From Streptomyces macrolidinus (lineage in GTDB: Bacteria; Actinomycetota; Actinomycetes; Streptomycetales; Streptomycetaceae), in assembly GCF_023887685.1 (NCBI RefSeq), contig NZ_JAMWMR010000027.1, forward strand, positions 1 through 64,000: 64,000 bases of DNA, read 5' to 3'. A model generated the notes under the pieces. The model did not search any database, was not told the DNA's origin, and worked only from the letters and a program-made list of their open reading frames with translations. Numbering within the stretch: position 1 is the first letter of the stretch; every line of letters starts with the position of its first letter. Position numbers and translations under genes: made by a program. This document shows positions 8,024 through 16,700 of the stretch, piece after piece.

Positions 8024-8050
8024 GAACGACCGTCGGGTGACGGTCGGTTC
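8024..8050. terminator. Terminator between convergent kinase and SGNH genes
   Basis: GACCGTC (8028-8034) pairs with GACGGTC (8039-8045) around a GGGT loop, and partial pairing extends outwards. It lies just after the kinase stop and just before the minus-strand hydrolase stop, so it can serve both genes. Confidence 0.55.
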
Positions 8051-8055
8051 GGCCG

Positions 8056-8853
8056 TCAGGCCAGGCTGTTGAGCACCGGCAGGTAGCCGCCGGACTGGCC
8101 GGCCGCGGTCGGGTGGTACGACTCGCCGATGTTCAGCCAGTCGACGCTGTGCAGCCAGGAGTCGCTGGAGCAGATCTCGTGGCCGCTGAAGGTGGAGCGG
8201 ACGTCACCGAAGACGAAGCCGTGATTGGCGGCGCGCTTGGAGATGGCGGCGTCGATGTAGTCGACGGCACCGTTGATGGCCGCGCGCTTCGTCTCGGACA
8301 GCCCGAGGCACAGGGTCGTGTTGAGCTTGTAGAAGCGGGGGTAGCCCATGACGACGACGCGGGCCGAGGGGGCCTTGGCCCGGATCTGGTTGTAGACGGC
8401 GTCGAGGCGGCCGGGCAGCGTCGAGTCGACGTACGCCTTGGCCGTCGCGATCTTCGACAGACAGCCGCTGTCGGAGCTGATCACACAGTTCGTCATGACG
8501 TCGGCGAAGCCGGCGTCGTTGCCGCCGATGCTGATGGAGACGAGGCTCGTGGACGAGTTGAGGGCACCGAGCTGGTTGTTGATGACATCGGTGGTGACGG
8601 CGCCCGAGCAGGCCATGAAGCTGTACGAGGACGGGGCGTGGGACGACTGCCACAGGTACGAGTAGGCCTTGGTGCTGCGCTTGCAGTCGCCGCTGGAGCT
8701 GATGTAGCTGCCGGATCCGACACCGGATGAGTAGGAGTCACCGAGGGCCACATAGGCGCCGGTCGAGGCCTGGGCCGAGGCCGCCCCGGTGAGGGCGATG
8801 CCGATGGCGAGGAAGAGCGAAGTCACGTACGCCACAAGGCGGGGACGTCTCAC
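8056..8853 (-). CDS. Secreted SGNH/GDSL hydrolase (lipase/esterase)
   Basis: This 265-residue secreted hydrolase has a signal peptide of about 32 residues ending ASAQAS. The SGNH blocks are clear: ALGDSYSSG (nucleophile Ser), the block II Gly in SGAVTTDV, SIGGNDAGF (Gly and Asn), and ESYHPTAAGQ (catalytic His). The usual Asp three residues before the His is Glu here, so the site may work with Glu or as the Ser-His dyad known from some streptomycete SGNH esterases. Six cysteines in the mature part suggest three disulfides. The size and motifs match secreted Streptomyces lipase/phospholipase-type enzymes. The GTG at 8853 follows AAAGGAG. A longer upstream frame is rejected because the signal peptide begins here. 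Confidence 0.92.
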   Translation of the reverse strand: MRRPRLVAYVTSLFLAIGIALTGAASAQASTGAYVALGDSYSSGVGSGSYISSSGDCKRSTKAYSYLWQSSHAPSSYSFMACSGAVTTDVINNQLGALNSSTSLVSISIGGNDAGFADVMTNCVISSDSGCLSKIATAKAYVDSTLPGRLDAVYNQIRAKAPSARVVVMGYPRFYKLNTTLCLGLSETKRAAINGAVDYIDAAISKRAANHGFVFGDVRSTFSGHEICSSDSWLHSVDWLNIGESYHPTAAGQSGGYLPVLNSLA

Positions 8854-9224
8854 GGGAATCTCCTTTTGGCAGGAACGGTGCGCAACTGATGTACCAGCTA
8901 CGCGCGTTGACCGGAAGTGTCCATGCCAAAGATTTCGGCGCCCCGCCCGATCTGTTACTCCCGCGTCCACCACTCGTTCGATTCAGCCGCAGAGGTGTGC
9001 TCCAACCCCTTGAATTCCTGGTCAGGTTGGATCACTCTTCTTCTCAGCCCTGAGCGGAAGACCGCGCTCCGGGCCTCTTGGCATTGACCCTCGACACACT
9101 CCCGGGAGCCCATGGCAAGACCAAGCCAAGAACACGTAAGTGCGACATCTGTGTCTTGACGGACCCCTGTCGCCTGCGCGACATTGAAGCCCGGCATCCG
9201 GCGCTTCGGGGGGCAAAGTCGCCC
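8854..9224. other. Divergent intergenic region
   Basis: The 371 bases between the SGNH hydrolase and the small membrane protein should hold both promoters. Overlapping frames on both strands look non-coding. A TTGACG near 9158 is a possible -35 element for the rightward gene, but I see no convincing matching -10. Confidence 0.45.
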
Positions 9225-9647
9225 ATGCAGACCTTACGGATCAAGCCATCTTCACCAGGTGAGGACGGGCGGCCGGGACAGGGTTCGGGGAGGGACCTGT
9301 TACCGCTGCTCATGGGCGCGGCCGTGGCGGTCGCGGCGGTCGGCGCGCTCCTCGCGCTCGGCGACCGACACACGCCGCTGCGGGGCCCGTTCACCTTGTT
9401 CTTCCTGCTCGCCGCGCCGGCGACGGCGATCGGAGCCGCGCTGCGGGGCCTGGATCCCCTCGCCCGCGCGGTGGTGTCCGTCGCGGGGGCGCTCGCGGTC
9501 GATCTGCTCGTCGCCCAGGGGATGTTGGCCGTGCACCGCTGGTCGGTGCGGGGCGGCGTCGTCGCGGTGACCGTGCTCAGCTCCCTCGTTCTCCTGCTGG
9601 TACTGGTACGGCACCGGCGCGGCCGTACGGCGAGAAGACGGGCCTGA
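9225..9647 (+). CDS. Small integral membrane protein
   Basis: This 140-residue protein has about 35 hydrophilic N-terminal residues followed by four hydrophobic segments (for example LLPLLMGAAVAVAAVGALLA, FTLFFLLAAPATAIGAAL, VVSVAGALAVDLLVAQGML and VVAVTVLSSLVLLLVLVRHR) and a basic tail that should be cytoplasmic. No family is recognised. The ATG at 9225 is the first reasonable start, with a G-rich stretch about 13 bases before it; an upstream in-frame ATG at 9078 gives a non-domain-like extension. It ends 4 bases before the acyltransferase gene, so it is the first gene of the polysaccharide operon and may be a membrane partner of the enzymes that follow. Confidence 0.7.
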   Translation: MQTLRIKPSSPGEDGRPGQGSGRDLLPLLMGAAVAVAAVGALLALGDRHTPLRGPFTLFFLLAAPATAIGAALRGLDPLARAVVSVAGALAVDLLVAQGMLAVHRWSVRGGVVAVTVLSSLVLLLVLVRHRRGRTARRRA

Positions 9648-9651
9648 CAAC

Positions 9652-10746
9652 GTGGACATCAGGGTGTTCCGTCCCGGCGACCTCAGCTTTGCCGACCGGG
9701 CGGCGTGGACGGCCTTGCAGGCGAAGGCCCACCTTCATGGTTCGCCCGAACTGGCGAACCCCTTCCTGGCCCCCGAGTTCACGCTCGCCGTGGGCCGGGC
9801 CAGACGCGGGACCCGGATCGCGGTCGTCCACGAGGGCGGTGAGCCCGCCGCGTTCTTCCCGTTCCAGAGAACCGCCACCGGGGTCGGCCGGGCCGTCGGC
9901 CTCGGGGTCTCCGACTGCCAAGGCCTCGTGCACCGCCCCGGCTTCACCTGGGACGCCCAGGAACTGCTGCGCGCCTGCGGCCTCGCCGTCTGGGAGTTCG
10001 ACCATCTCGCGGAAGGCCAGCGGCCGTTCGAGGCGTCGGCCTCCGGCACCTTCCCGTCCCCGGTCATGGACGTCGACCAGGGCTACGACACCTATCTGCG
10101 TCACCTCCGCGAACGCTCCCCGAAGTTCACCCGCACCACCCTCGCCAAGGAGCGGAAATTAGGGCGGGACATCGGCGAAGTCCGCTACGTCCACGACGAG
10201 CGCGACCAGACCGCCCTGCACACGCTGATGGCCTGGAAGTCCGCGCAGTACCGCAGGACCGGGCGCAGCGACCGCTTCGCGCACCCCTGGATCAACGAGC
10301 TGACGCACCAGCTCTTCCACACCCGCTCCGAGCCGTTCGCGGGCATCCTCTCGGTGCTCTACGCGGGCGACCGGCCGATCGCCGCGCACTTCGGACTGCG
10401 CACCGAGCGGGTGCTCGCCTGCTGGTTCCCCGCGTACGACACGGAGTTCGCGAAGTACTCCCCCGGCCTTGTCCTGCATCTGCGCATGGCCGAGGCGGCT
10501 GCCGCCGACGGCATCGCGTATCTGGACCTCGGACGGGGCCAGAAGGAATACAAGGACTCCCTGAAGACACGGGAGATCACCGTGTCCGAGGGATGGGTGA
10601 CCCGCCGTCACCCGGTGGCGTACGGCCACCGGGCGCGGCGCGCCCCGGTCCGGGCGCTGCGCAACGCGGTGCTGGCGCGACCGGAGCTGTTCGAACCGGC
10701 CGATCGGCTGCTCAAACGGATGGGGCGAATCCGCTCCAGGGGTTGA
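9652..10746 (+). CDS. GNAT acyltransferase, BioF2/CelD-like
   Basis: This 364-residue enzyme belongs to the BioF2-like acetyltransferase family (CelD/BcsL-type), which is common in polysaccharide loci. The C-terminal GNAT core spans about residues 160-320 and includes AAHFGLRTERVLACWFPAYD and AYLDLGRGQKEYKDSLK, the conserved family block. The GTG at 9652 starts 4 bases after the membrane-protein stop without its own clear ribosome site, which suggests translational coupling. It probably acylates a sugar nucleotide or a lipid-linked glycan in the cytoplasm. The substrate cannot be read from sequence. Confidence 0.88.
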   Translation: MDIRVFRPGDLSFADRAAWTALQAKAHLHGSPELANPFLAPEFTLAVGRARRGTRIAVVHEGGEPAAFFPFQRTATGVGRAVGLGVSDCQGLVHRPGFTWDAQELLRACGLAVWEFDHLAEGQRPFEASASGTFPSPVMDVDQGYDTYLRHLRERSPKFTRTTLAKERKLGRDIGEVRYVHDERDQTALHTLMAWKSAQYRRTGRSDRFAHPWINELTHQLFHTRSEPFAGILSVLYAGDRPIAAHFGLRTERVLACWFPAYDTEFAKYSPGLVLHLRMAEAAAADGIAYLDLGRGQKEYKDSLKTREITVSEGWVTRRHPVAYGHRARRAPVRALRNAVLARPELFEPADRLLKRMGRIRSRG

Positions 10747-11112
10747 GTTACGGCCAAATCCACGAAACCGAGGGAGACGTCTCAGGGCTTGCCATAAAGA
10801 CTCAACCGTCAATACCGTCATACTTCTACTCGCATCGGTCCACCCTCGTGCGGCTCCAGGGGAGGGCTCAGGGACCGCGGTGATCCGGTGCGGAGCGCGG
10901 TAGGGGGGTGCCGTGCTCGGTGGACGACTTCTGTCCTGCCGGGCCGTGCCGCGCGACCGGCTGCCGAACTCCTGGCGGACGGACAGCGATTCCAGCTCAT
11001 CCGGCATGCCCGCAGACCACGGCAGGCCCGGATGAGAACCCCCCTTTCGAACCGGACACACAGCCGGACCGCCCAGGGGCGGGCGGTCCACCGGACGAGA
11101 GGGACCAGACTC
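10747..11112. other. Intergenic region inside polysaccharide locus
   Basis: These 366 bases separate the acyltransferase from the first glycosyltransferase. The first third (about 10745-10840) is much AT-richer than its surroundings and probably holds a promoter for the downstream operon. The rest is GC-rich with short non-coding frames. The length leaves room for a structured leader RNA, but I recognise no riboswitch class. Confidence 0.45.
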
Positions 11113-11931
11113 ATGAGTTCTGCTCTGCACTCGGCTGTATCCGCACACGATCCGCTCATACCGGGGAAGTACCGGCCCGTCTCCTCGCACCTGGCCATCG
11201 CACCGCCGGTGAGCGTGGTGATCCCCGCCATGAACGAGGCGGAGAACCTTCCCTACGTCTTCAAGACGCTGCCCGACTGGATCCACGAAGTGGTGCTGGT
11301 CGACGGCAACTCCACCGACGACACCGTCGAGGTCGCCCGCGGGCTGTGGCCGGGGGTGAAGGTCGTCGAGCAGCGCGGCAGGGGCAAGGGCGACGCCCTG
11401 ATCACCGGCTTCGAGGCCTGCACCGGGGACATCATCGTGATGGTCGACGCGGACGGCTCGGCGGACGGCCAGGAGATCGTCAGCTATGTCTCCGCGCTGG
11501 TGTCGGGCGCCGACTTCGCGAAGGGCTCACGGTTCGCGAACGGCGGCGGCACCTCCGACATGACACCGATCCGCAAGCTCGGCAACCGTGTGCTGTGCGG
11601 ACTGGTCAACGCCAAGTTCGGCGCCCGCTACACCGATCTGTGCTACGGCTACAACGCGTTCTGGCGGAAGTGCCTGGACGAGATCGACCTCGACTGCACG
11701 GGCTTCGAGGTCGAGACGCTCATGAACATCCGGGTGGTCAAGGCCGGGCTCAAGGTGCAGGAGATACCGAGCCACGAGTATCTGCGCATCCACGGCACGA
11801 GCAATCTGCGCGCGGTGCACGACGGGTTCAGGGTGCTCAAGGTGATCCTCCAGGAGCGCTCCAACCGGCGTGCGCTGCGCCGCCGTCCGCACACGGTGGC
11901 GCTCGACTCCGCGCGAGGAGAGGCGTCTTGA
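11113..11931 (+). CDS. Glycosyltransferase family 2 (DPM1-like)
   Basis: This 272-residue GT2 enzyme has a GT-A fold. The nucleotide-binding start VSVVIPAMNEAENLPYVFKT is at about residues 35-54, the DXD-type metal site is VDADGS near 118, and VDGNSTDDT near 67 follows the family pattern. It resembles dolichyl- or polyprenyl-phosphate hexosyltransferases, which load a sugar onto a lipid carrier at the inner face of the membrane. No transmembrane helix is present. The ATG at 11113 has GAGGGA 10 bases upstream; frames reaching further upstream are not domain-like. It overlaps the next gene by 4 bases (TTGA). Likely role: making lipid-linked sugar donors for the membrane protein at 13716. Confidence 0.92.
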   Translation: MSSALHSAVSAHDPLIPGKYRPVSSHLAIAPPVSVVIPAMNEAENLPYVFKTLPDWIHEVVLVDGNSTDDTVEVARGLWPGVKVVEQRGRGKGDALITGFEACTGDIIVMVDADGSADGQEIVSYVSALVSGADFAKGSRFANGGGTSDMTPIRKLGNRVLCGLVNAKFGARYTDLCYGYNAFWRKCLDEIDLDCTGFEVETLMNIRVVKAGLKVQEIPSHEYLRIHGTSNLRAVHDGFRVLKVILQERSNRRALRRRPHTVALDSARGEAS

Positions 11932-12926
11932 GCATCCCGGACATCTCCGTGGTGATCTGCGTGTACACCGAGGACCGCTGGGAGGACATCCTCGCGGCGG
12001 TCGCCTCGGTACGGGCGCAGTCCCGCCCGGCGCTGGAGACGCTGCTGGTCGTGGACCACAACGAGGCCCTGCTGGAACGGCTGAGCGCACAGTACAAGGA
12101 GGCGGCCGACCAGGTCCGGGTGCTCGCCAACGCGGGCCCCCGCGGCCTGTCGGCGGGCCGCAACACCGGGATCGCCGCCTCGTACGGGGAGATCATCGCG
12201 TTCCTCGACGACGACGCCGTGGCCGAGCGGGACTGGCTGCAGCACTTCGCGGCCGGGTACGCGGACCCCCGGGTGATGGCCGTCGGCGGCCGTACGGAGC
12301 CGGTCTGGGCGTCGGGCCGCCGCCCGGCCTGGTTCCCGGAGGAGTTCGACTGGGTGGTGGGCTGCACCTACAAGGGGCTGCCGCCCGGCCGGGTCCGGGT
12401 GCGCAACGTCCTCGGCGGCAACGCCTCCTTCCGCCGCGACGCCTTCGAGGCGGCGGGCGGCTTCGCCACCGGCATCGGACGCGACGGCGACAAGCGCCCG
12501 CTGGGCGGCGAGGAGACGGAGCTGTGCATCCGCCTCACCCGGGCCCGGCCCGACGCGATCCTGCTCATCGACGACCGCGCGGTGATCCACCACCGGGTGC
12601 CGGCGCCGCGCGAGCACTTCGCGTACTTCCGTACCCGCACCTATGCCGAGGGGCTCTCCAAGGCCCGCGTGGCCCGGAGCGTCGGCTCCGGCAAGGGGCT
12701 CGAGTCGGAGCGCCGCTACACCACCCGGGTCCTGCCGGCCGGGGTCGCCCGCGGGCTGCGCGACGCCCTGCTGGCCCGCCCCGGCGGAGCGGGCCGGGCG
12801 GGCGCGATCGTCGCCGGGGTGCTCTCGGCGGCGGGCGGCTACCTGGCCGGAAGCCTCCGCACCCGCCCACGCGGTGCCTCGTTCACGGTGGTGGAGATCC
12901 CGGACCGCGAGGAGGGCGCCGTATGA
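11928..12926 (+). CDS. Glycosyltransferase family 2
   Basis: This 332-residue GT2 enzyme begins with ISVVICVYTEDRWEDILAAV and has FLDDDA as its metal site near residue 88, followed by GGNASFRRDAFEAAGGF and GGEETELCIRL, the acceptor-side ED-type block. A C-terminal helical segment (about 265-310) may touch the membrane. It probably adds sugars to the repeat unit in the cytoplasm. The TTG at 11928-11930 is chosen because AGGAGAGG lies directly upstream and the TTG overlaps the previous stop. The stop overlaps the deacetylase ATG (ATGA). The three genes are therefore tightly coupled. Confidence 0.92.
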   Translation: MSIPDISVVICVYTEDRWEDILAAVASVRAQSRPALETLLVVDHNEALLERLSAQYKEAADQVRVLANAGPRGLSAGRNTGIAASYGEIIAFLDDDAVAERDWLQHFAAGYADPRVMAVGGRTEPVWASGRRPAWFPEEFDWVVGCTYKGLPPGRVRVRNVLGGNASFRRDAFEAAGGFATGIGRDGDKRPLGGEETELCIRLTRARPDAILLIDDRAVIHHRVPAPREHFAYFRTRTYAEGLSKARVARSVGSGKGLESERRYTTRVLPAGVARGLRDALLARPGGAGRAGAIVAGVLSAAGGYLAGSLRTRPRGASFTVVEIPDREEGAV

Positions 12927-13723
12927 ACGACCCGGCGGTGCCCATCCTCATGTACCACTCGGTGGCGACGGACCCCACCCCGGCGACCCGCGCCCTGTCG
13001 GTGACACCCGAGGCCTTCGCGGCGCAGGTGGCGCTGCTCGCGGTCCTGGGGTGCACGCCCGTCACCACCGCGACACTGGCGCGTAGTTGGCGGGAGGGTG
13101 CCGCGCTGCCCGAGCGGCCCGTCCTCATCACCTTCGACGACGGCTACGAGGGCGTGCACCGCCACGCCCTGCCCGCGCTCGCCCGGCACTCCTTCGCCGC
13201 CACCCTGTTCGTGTCCACGGGATGGATCAGGGGCGACCACGACACCGGTGGCGGCCTGGACACCATGCTCGACTGGGACCAGATCCGCGAACTGGCCGCG
13301 TCCGGCGTCGAGATCGGCGGACACAGCCACACCCATCCGCAGCTCGACCAACTCACCGACGACGCGCTCGCGGACGAGCTGCGCCACTGCACGGAGATCA
13401 TCACCGACGAACTGGGCACCCGCCCGGTCTCGTTCGCCTACCCCTACGGCTACTCCAACCGCCGGGTGCGACAGTCGGTGCGCCAGGCGGGCTACCACCA
13501 GTCGCTCGCCGTCGGCAACGCGCTCGCGCACCGCCGCCAGGGCCCCTACGCGCTGCGCCGGGTCACCGTGCGCCGCACCACCGGGCTCGCGGAGTTCGAA
13601 CGGCTCGTCCAGGGCCGGGCGATCGCCCGCGCCTTCGCCAGGGACCGCGTCCTGACCAAGGGGTACGCCATGGTCCGAAGAGCACGACAGGTTCGCCGGA
13701 AGGCCATCGCTTCCCGTGTCTGA
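12923..13723 (+). CDS. Polysaccharide deacetylase (NodB/CE4)
   Basis: This 266-residue enzyme has a NodB homology domain. The catalytic base motif ITFDDGYEGV is near residue 72, the metal-binding HSHTHPQLD near 135, and FAYPYGYSN near 173. CE4 enzymes remove N-acetyl groups from GlcNAc-type polymers. The N-terminus (MNDPAVPILMYHSVATDPTP) is the usual opening of the PgaB-type deacetylase domain. I see no signal peptide, so it may act inside the cell or be exported by another route. It overlaps the GT2 gene by 4 bases and the flippase gene by 8. Its presence suggests that the polymer contains N-acetylated amino sugars. Confidence 0.92.
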   Translation: MNDPAVPILMYHSVATDPTPATRALSVTPEAFAAQVALLAVLGCTPVTTATLARSWREGAALPERPVLITFDDGYEGVHRHALPALARHSFAATLFVSTGWIRGDHDTGGGLDTMLDWDQIRELAASGVEIGGHSHTHPQLDQLTDDALADELRHCTEIITDELGTRPVSFAYPYGYSNRRVRQSVRQAGYHQSLAVGNALAHRRQGPYALRRVTVRRTTGLAEFERLVQGRAIARAFARDRVLTKGYAMVRRARQVRRKAIASRV

Positions 13724-16700
13724 CACGACCACAGCCCAGGCCGCGTCCTCCACGACCGCGGCACCCGAGCGGCCCGGCCGCCGGTTGCGCCTGCCCGGCC
13801 TGGGCGGGAGCGGCGGCGGCAGCCCGCTCTTCCGCAACGCCTACGCGCTGATGCTCAACACCGGCGTCTCGGCGGTGCTCGGCCTCGGCTACTGGCTGGT
13901 CGCGGCCCGCTACTACTCCGCCGACGCGGTGGGCCAGGGCTCGGCGGCGATCGCCGCGATGAAGTTCCTCGCCGGACTCACCGCGGTGACACTGACCGGG
14001 GCCCTGGCCCGCTTCATCCCGGTCTCGGGGCGCGCCACCGGACGCCTCATCTCCCGTACGTACGCGGTCAGTTCGCTGGTCGTGGCGGTCGGCGCGGGCG
14101 TCTTCCTGGTGACGCTGGACCACTGGGGGCCGTCGTACCGGTTCCTGCACGGCACGGTCAACGGGCTCGGCTTCGTCGTGGCCGTCATCGCCTGGAACCT
14201 GCTCACGCTCCAGGACGGGGTGCTGACCGGGCTGCGCAGCGCGCTGTGGGTCCCGGTCGGCAACACCGTCTTCTCCGGGGTGAAGCTGGCGCTGCTCGTC
14301 GGGCTCGCTGTGGCCATCCCGACGACCGGTGTCTTCGTCTCCTGGGTCGCGGCCATCGCGACGTCCGTCCTGCCGCTCGGCTGGCTGGTGTTCCGGCGGC
14401 TGGTCCCCCGGCACGTCAAGGCGACCGAGCGGCACGCGAGGCCGCCGTCGCTGAAGGAGATCGGCCGGTTCCTGGCCGGTGACTGCACCGGCTCGCTGTT
14501 CTCGCTCGCCGTGGTCTACCTGGTCCCGGTGATCGTGGCCGCGCAGGTCAGCGCCGCGGACAACGCCTACTTCTACATCGCCACCACCATCGGCGGCACG
14601 GTCGACCTGCTGGCCATCAACATGGGCGCCTCGCTCACCGTCGAGGGCGCGCACGACCCGACACAACTGGCCGCCAACACACGGGCCGCGCTCAAGCGCA
14701 TGGCCCGGATCATGCTCCCGGTGTGCGCGGTGCTGTTCCTCGGCGCACCGTTCATCCTGCATGTCTTCGGCGCGGGTTACGCGCACGCGGCGACCCCGCT
14801 GCTGCGCTGGTTCGCGGTCGGCGCGCTGCTGCGGGTCGTCATCGAGACGTACTTCGCGGTGCTGCGCGCCCAGAGCCGTACCTCCGGACTCGCCTGGCTG
14901 CAGGGCCTGTTGTGCGTCCTGGTGCTCGGGCTGACCCTGCTGCTGCTCCCCCGCATAGGACTGACCGGCGCGGGCGTCGCGGAGGTCGCGAGCCTCGCGG
15001 TGATCGCGTCGATCGCCGCGCCGAGGCTGTTCAGGGTCGTACGCGGCGCCCCACCGCGCGCGCTGCCCGAGAACATGGCACCGGACGGAGACCTGGCCGA
15101 CCTGGGGACGCGCGAGGTCCCCGTACCGAGGCACGTCCCGTCCTGGGCCGAGGGCACGAGCGACGCGTACGGCAAGGGCGACACGGACAACGCGTACGGC
15201 AAGAGCGACACGGACGACGCAGAGGACACAGGCGACACGGGCGATACGGGCGATACGGGCGACACGGGTGACACGCGCGCCGAACCGGTGCGTCCCCCGC
15301 GCTCCTCCGGCCGTCGCGGTGTCGTGCTTCTCGCCTGTCTGCTCGTCACCGCCCTGCTCCTCTACTGGGTGCCCGCGCTCGCGCTGAACGACAGTTCCCT
15401 CGACCGGATGGGCGGCCTCGGGCTGATCTCGGTGCTGCCGCCGCCGACCCTCGTCGGGGCCGCGCTGCTGATCGTGGTCTTCGCGGCGCTGCTGTGGCGC
15501 GTCCACGAGCACAAGGGGCTGCTGCTGGTCACCCTGCTCGCCACCGTCGTGTCGCTGCACGCGCTGCCCGCGGTGATCGAGACCGAGCCGCGGTTCGCGA
15601 CGGCCTGGCAGCACCTGGGCTTCCTCGACTACATCGACCGCACCGGGGCGGCCGTACCGGACCTGGACGCCCGCTGGAGCTGGCCGGGCTTCTTCGCGGC
15701 GGCGGCGTTCGTCGCGAAGGCCTGCGGGGTGAGCGACCTCACCGAGGTCATCCGCTGGTGGCCGCTGACCATGCAACTGCTCTATCTGGCACCGATGTTC
15801 CTGCTGCTGCGCTCGCTGCGGGCGGGCTGGCGGGCCAAGTGGACCGGCCTGTGGCTCTTCGTGCTCAGCGGCTGGGTCGGCCAGGACTACTTCTCCCCGC
15901 AGGGGTTCACGTATCTGTTCTATCTGGTCTTCGTGGCGATCCTGCTGGTGTGGTTCCGTGCCCCGCACCTGATCTGGACGAAGGCCCGCCCCGGCGAGGC
16001 GGAACCGGAGCAGGCCGGAAGCGGTCAACGGGCCGTCCTGCTGGCGCTGTTGATCGCCCTGTACGCGGCGAGCGTGCCGGCCCACCAGCTCACCCCGTTC
16101 GTGATGCTGGGCGTGCTCGCGGCGCTCGTGCTGATCCGCCGCTGCGAACTGCGCGGCCTGCCCGTCCTGTTCGCGGTGCTGGTCGCGTTCTGGCTCGGCT
16201 TCATGGCCGAGCCGTACTGGTCAGGGCACTTCGACGAACTCTTCGGCGGCGTCGGCGGGGTGGGCAGCAATGTGTCGACCTCGGTCTCCGGGCGCATCCA
16301 GGGCGGCGACTCCACCCACAAGCTCGTGCTCTACGCGCGGGTGCTGCTCGCCGGGACGGTCATGGCGCTCGCCTGCTGGGGCTGGTGGCGGCGGCGCGAC
16401 CACCGGTACCGCGAACGCTCGCTGCTCGTGCTCACCTTCGTGCCGTTCCTGGGCTTCGGGATGCAGTCGTACGGCGGCGAAATGGCCCTGCGGGTCTTCA
16501 TGTTCGCGCTGCCGGGCGCGGCCCTGCTCGCCGCGCTCGCCCTCTTCCCGCGGACCGGCGTCACGGCGAAGGAGCGGGACAAGGACCGGGTGAGCCTCGC
16601 CCCGGTCGCGGCCCTCCTGGCGGGCCTGGTGCTGATGGGCGGCTTCCTGGTGGTCCGCTGGGGCAACGAGCCGTTCGAACGGATCCGTCCGGGCGAGGTC

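Noticed and set aside
10747-11112. Riboswitch in the leader of the GT operon
   Set aside because: The long leader invites it, but I could not match any riboswitch core by eye.
13563-16085. 840-residue minus-strand open frame
   Set aside because: It is antisense to the flippase fusion. Composition is low-complexity (Gln/Arg/Asp/His), with no recognisable motif.
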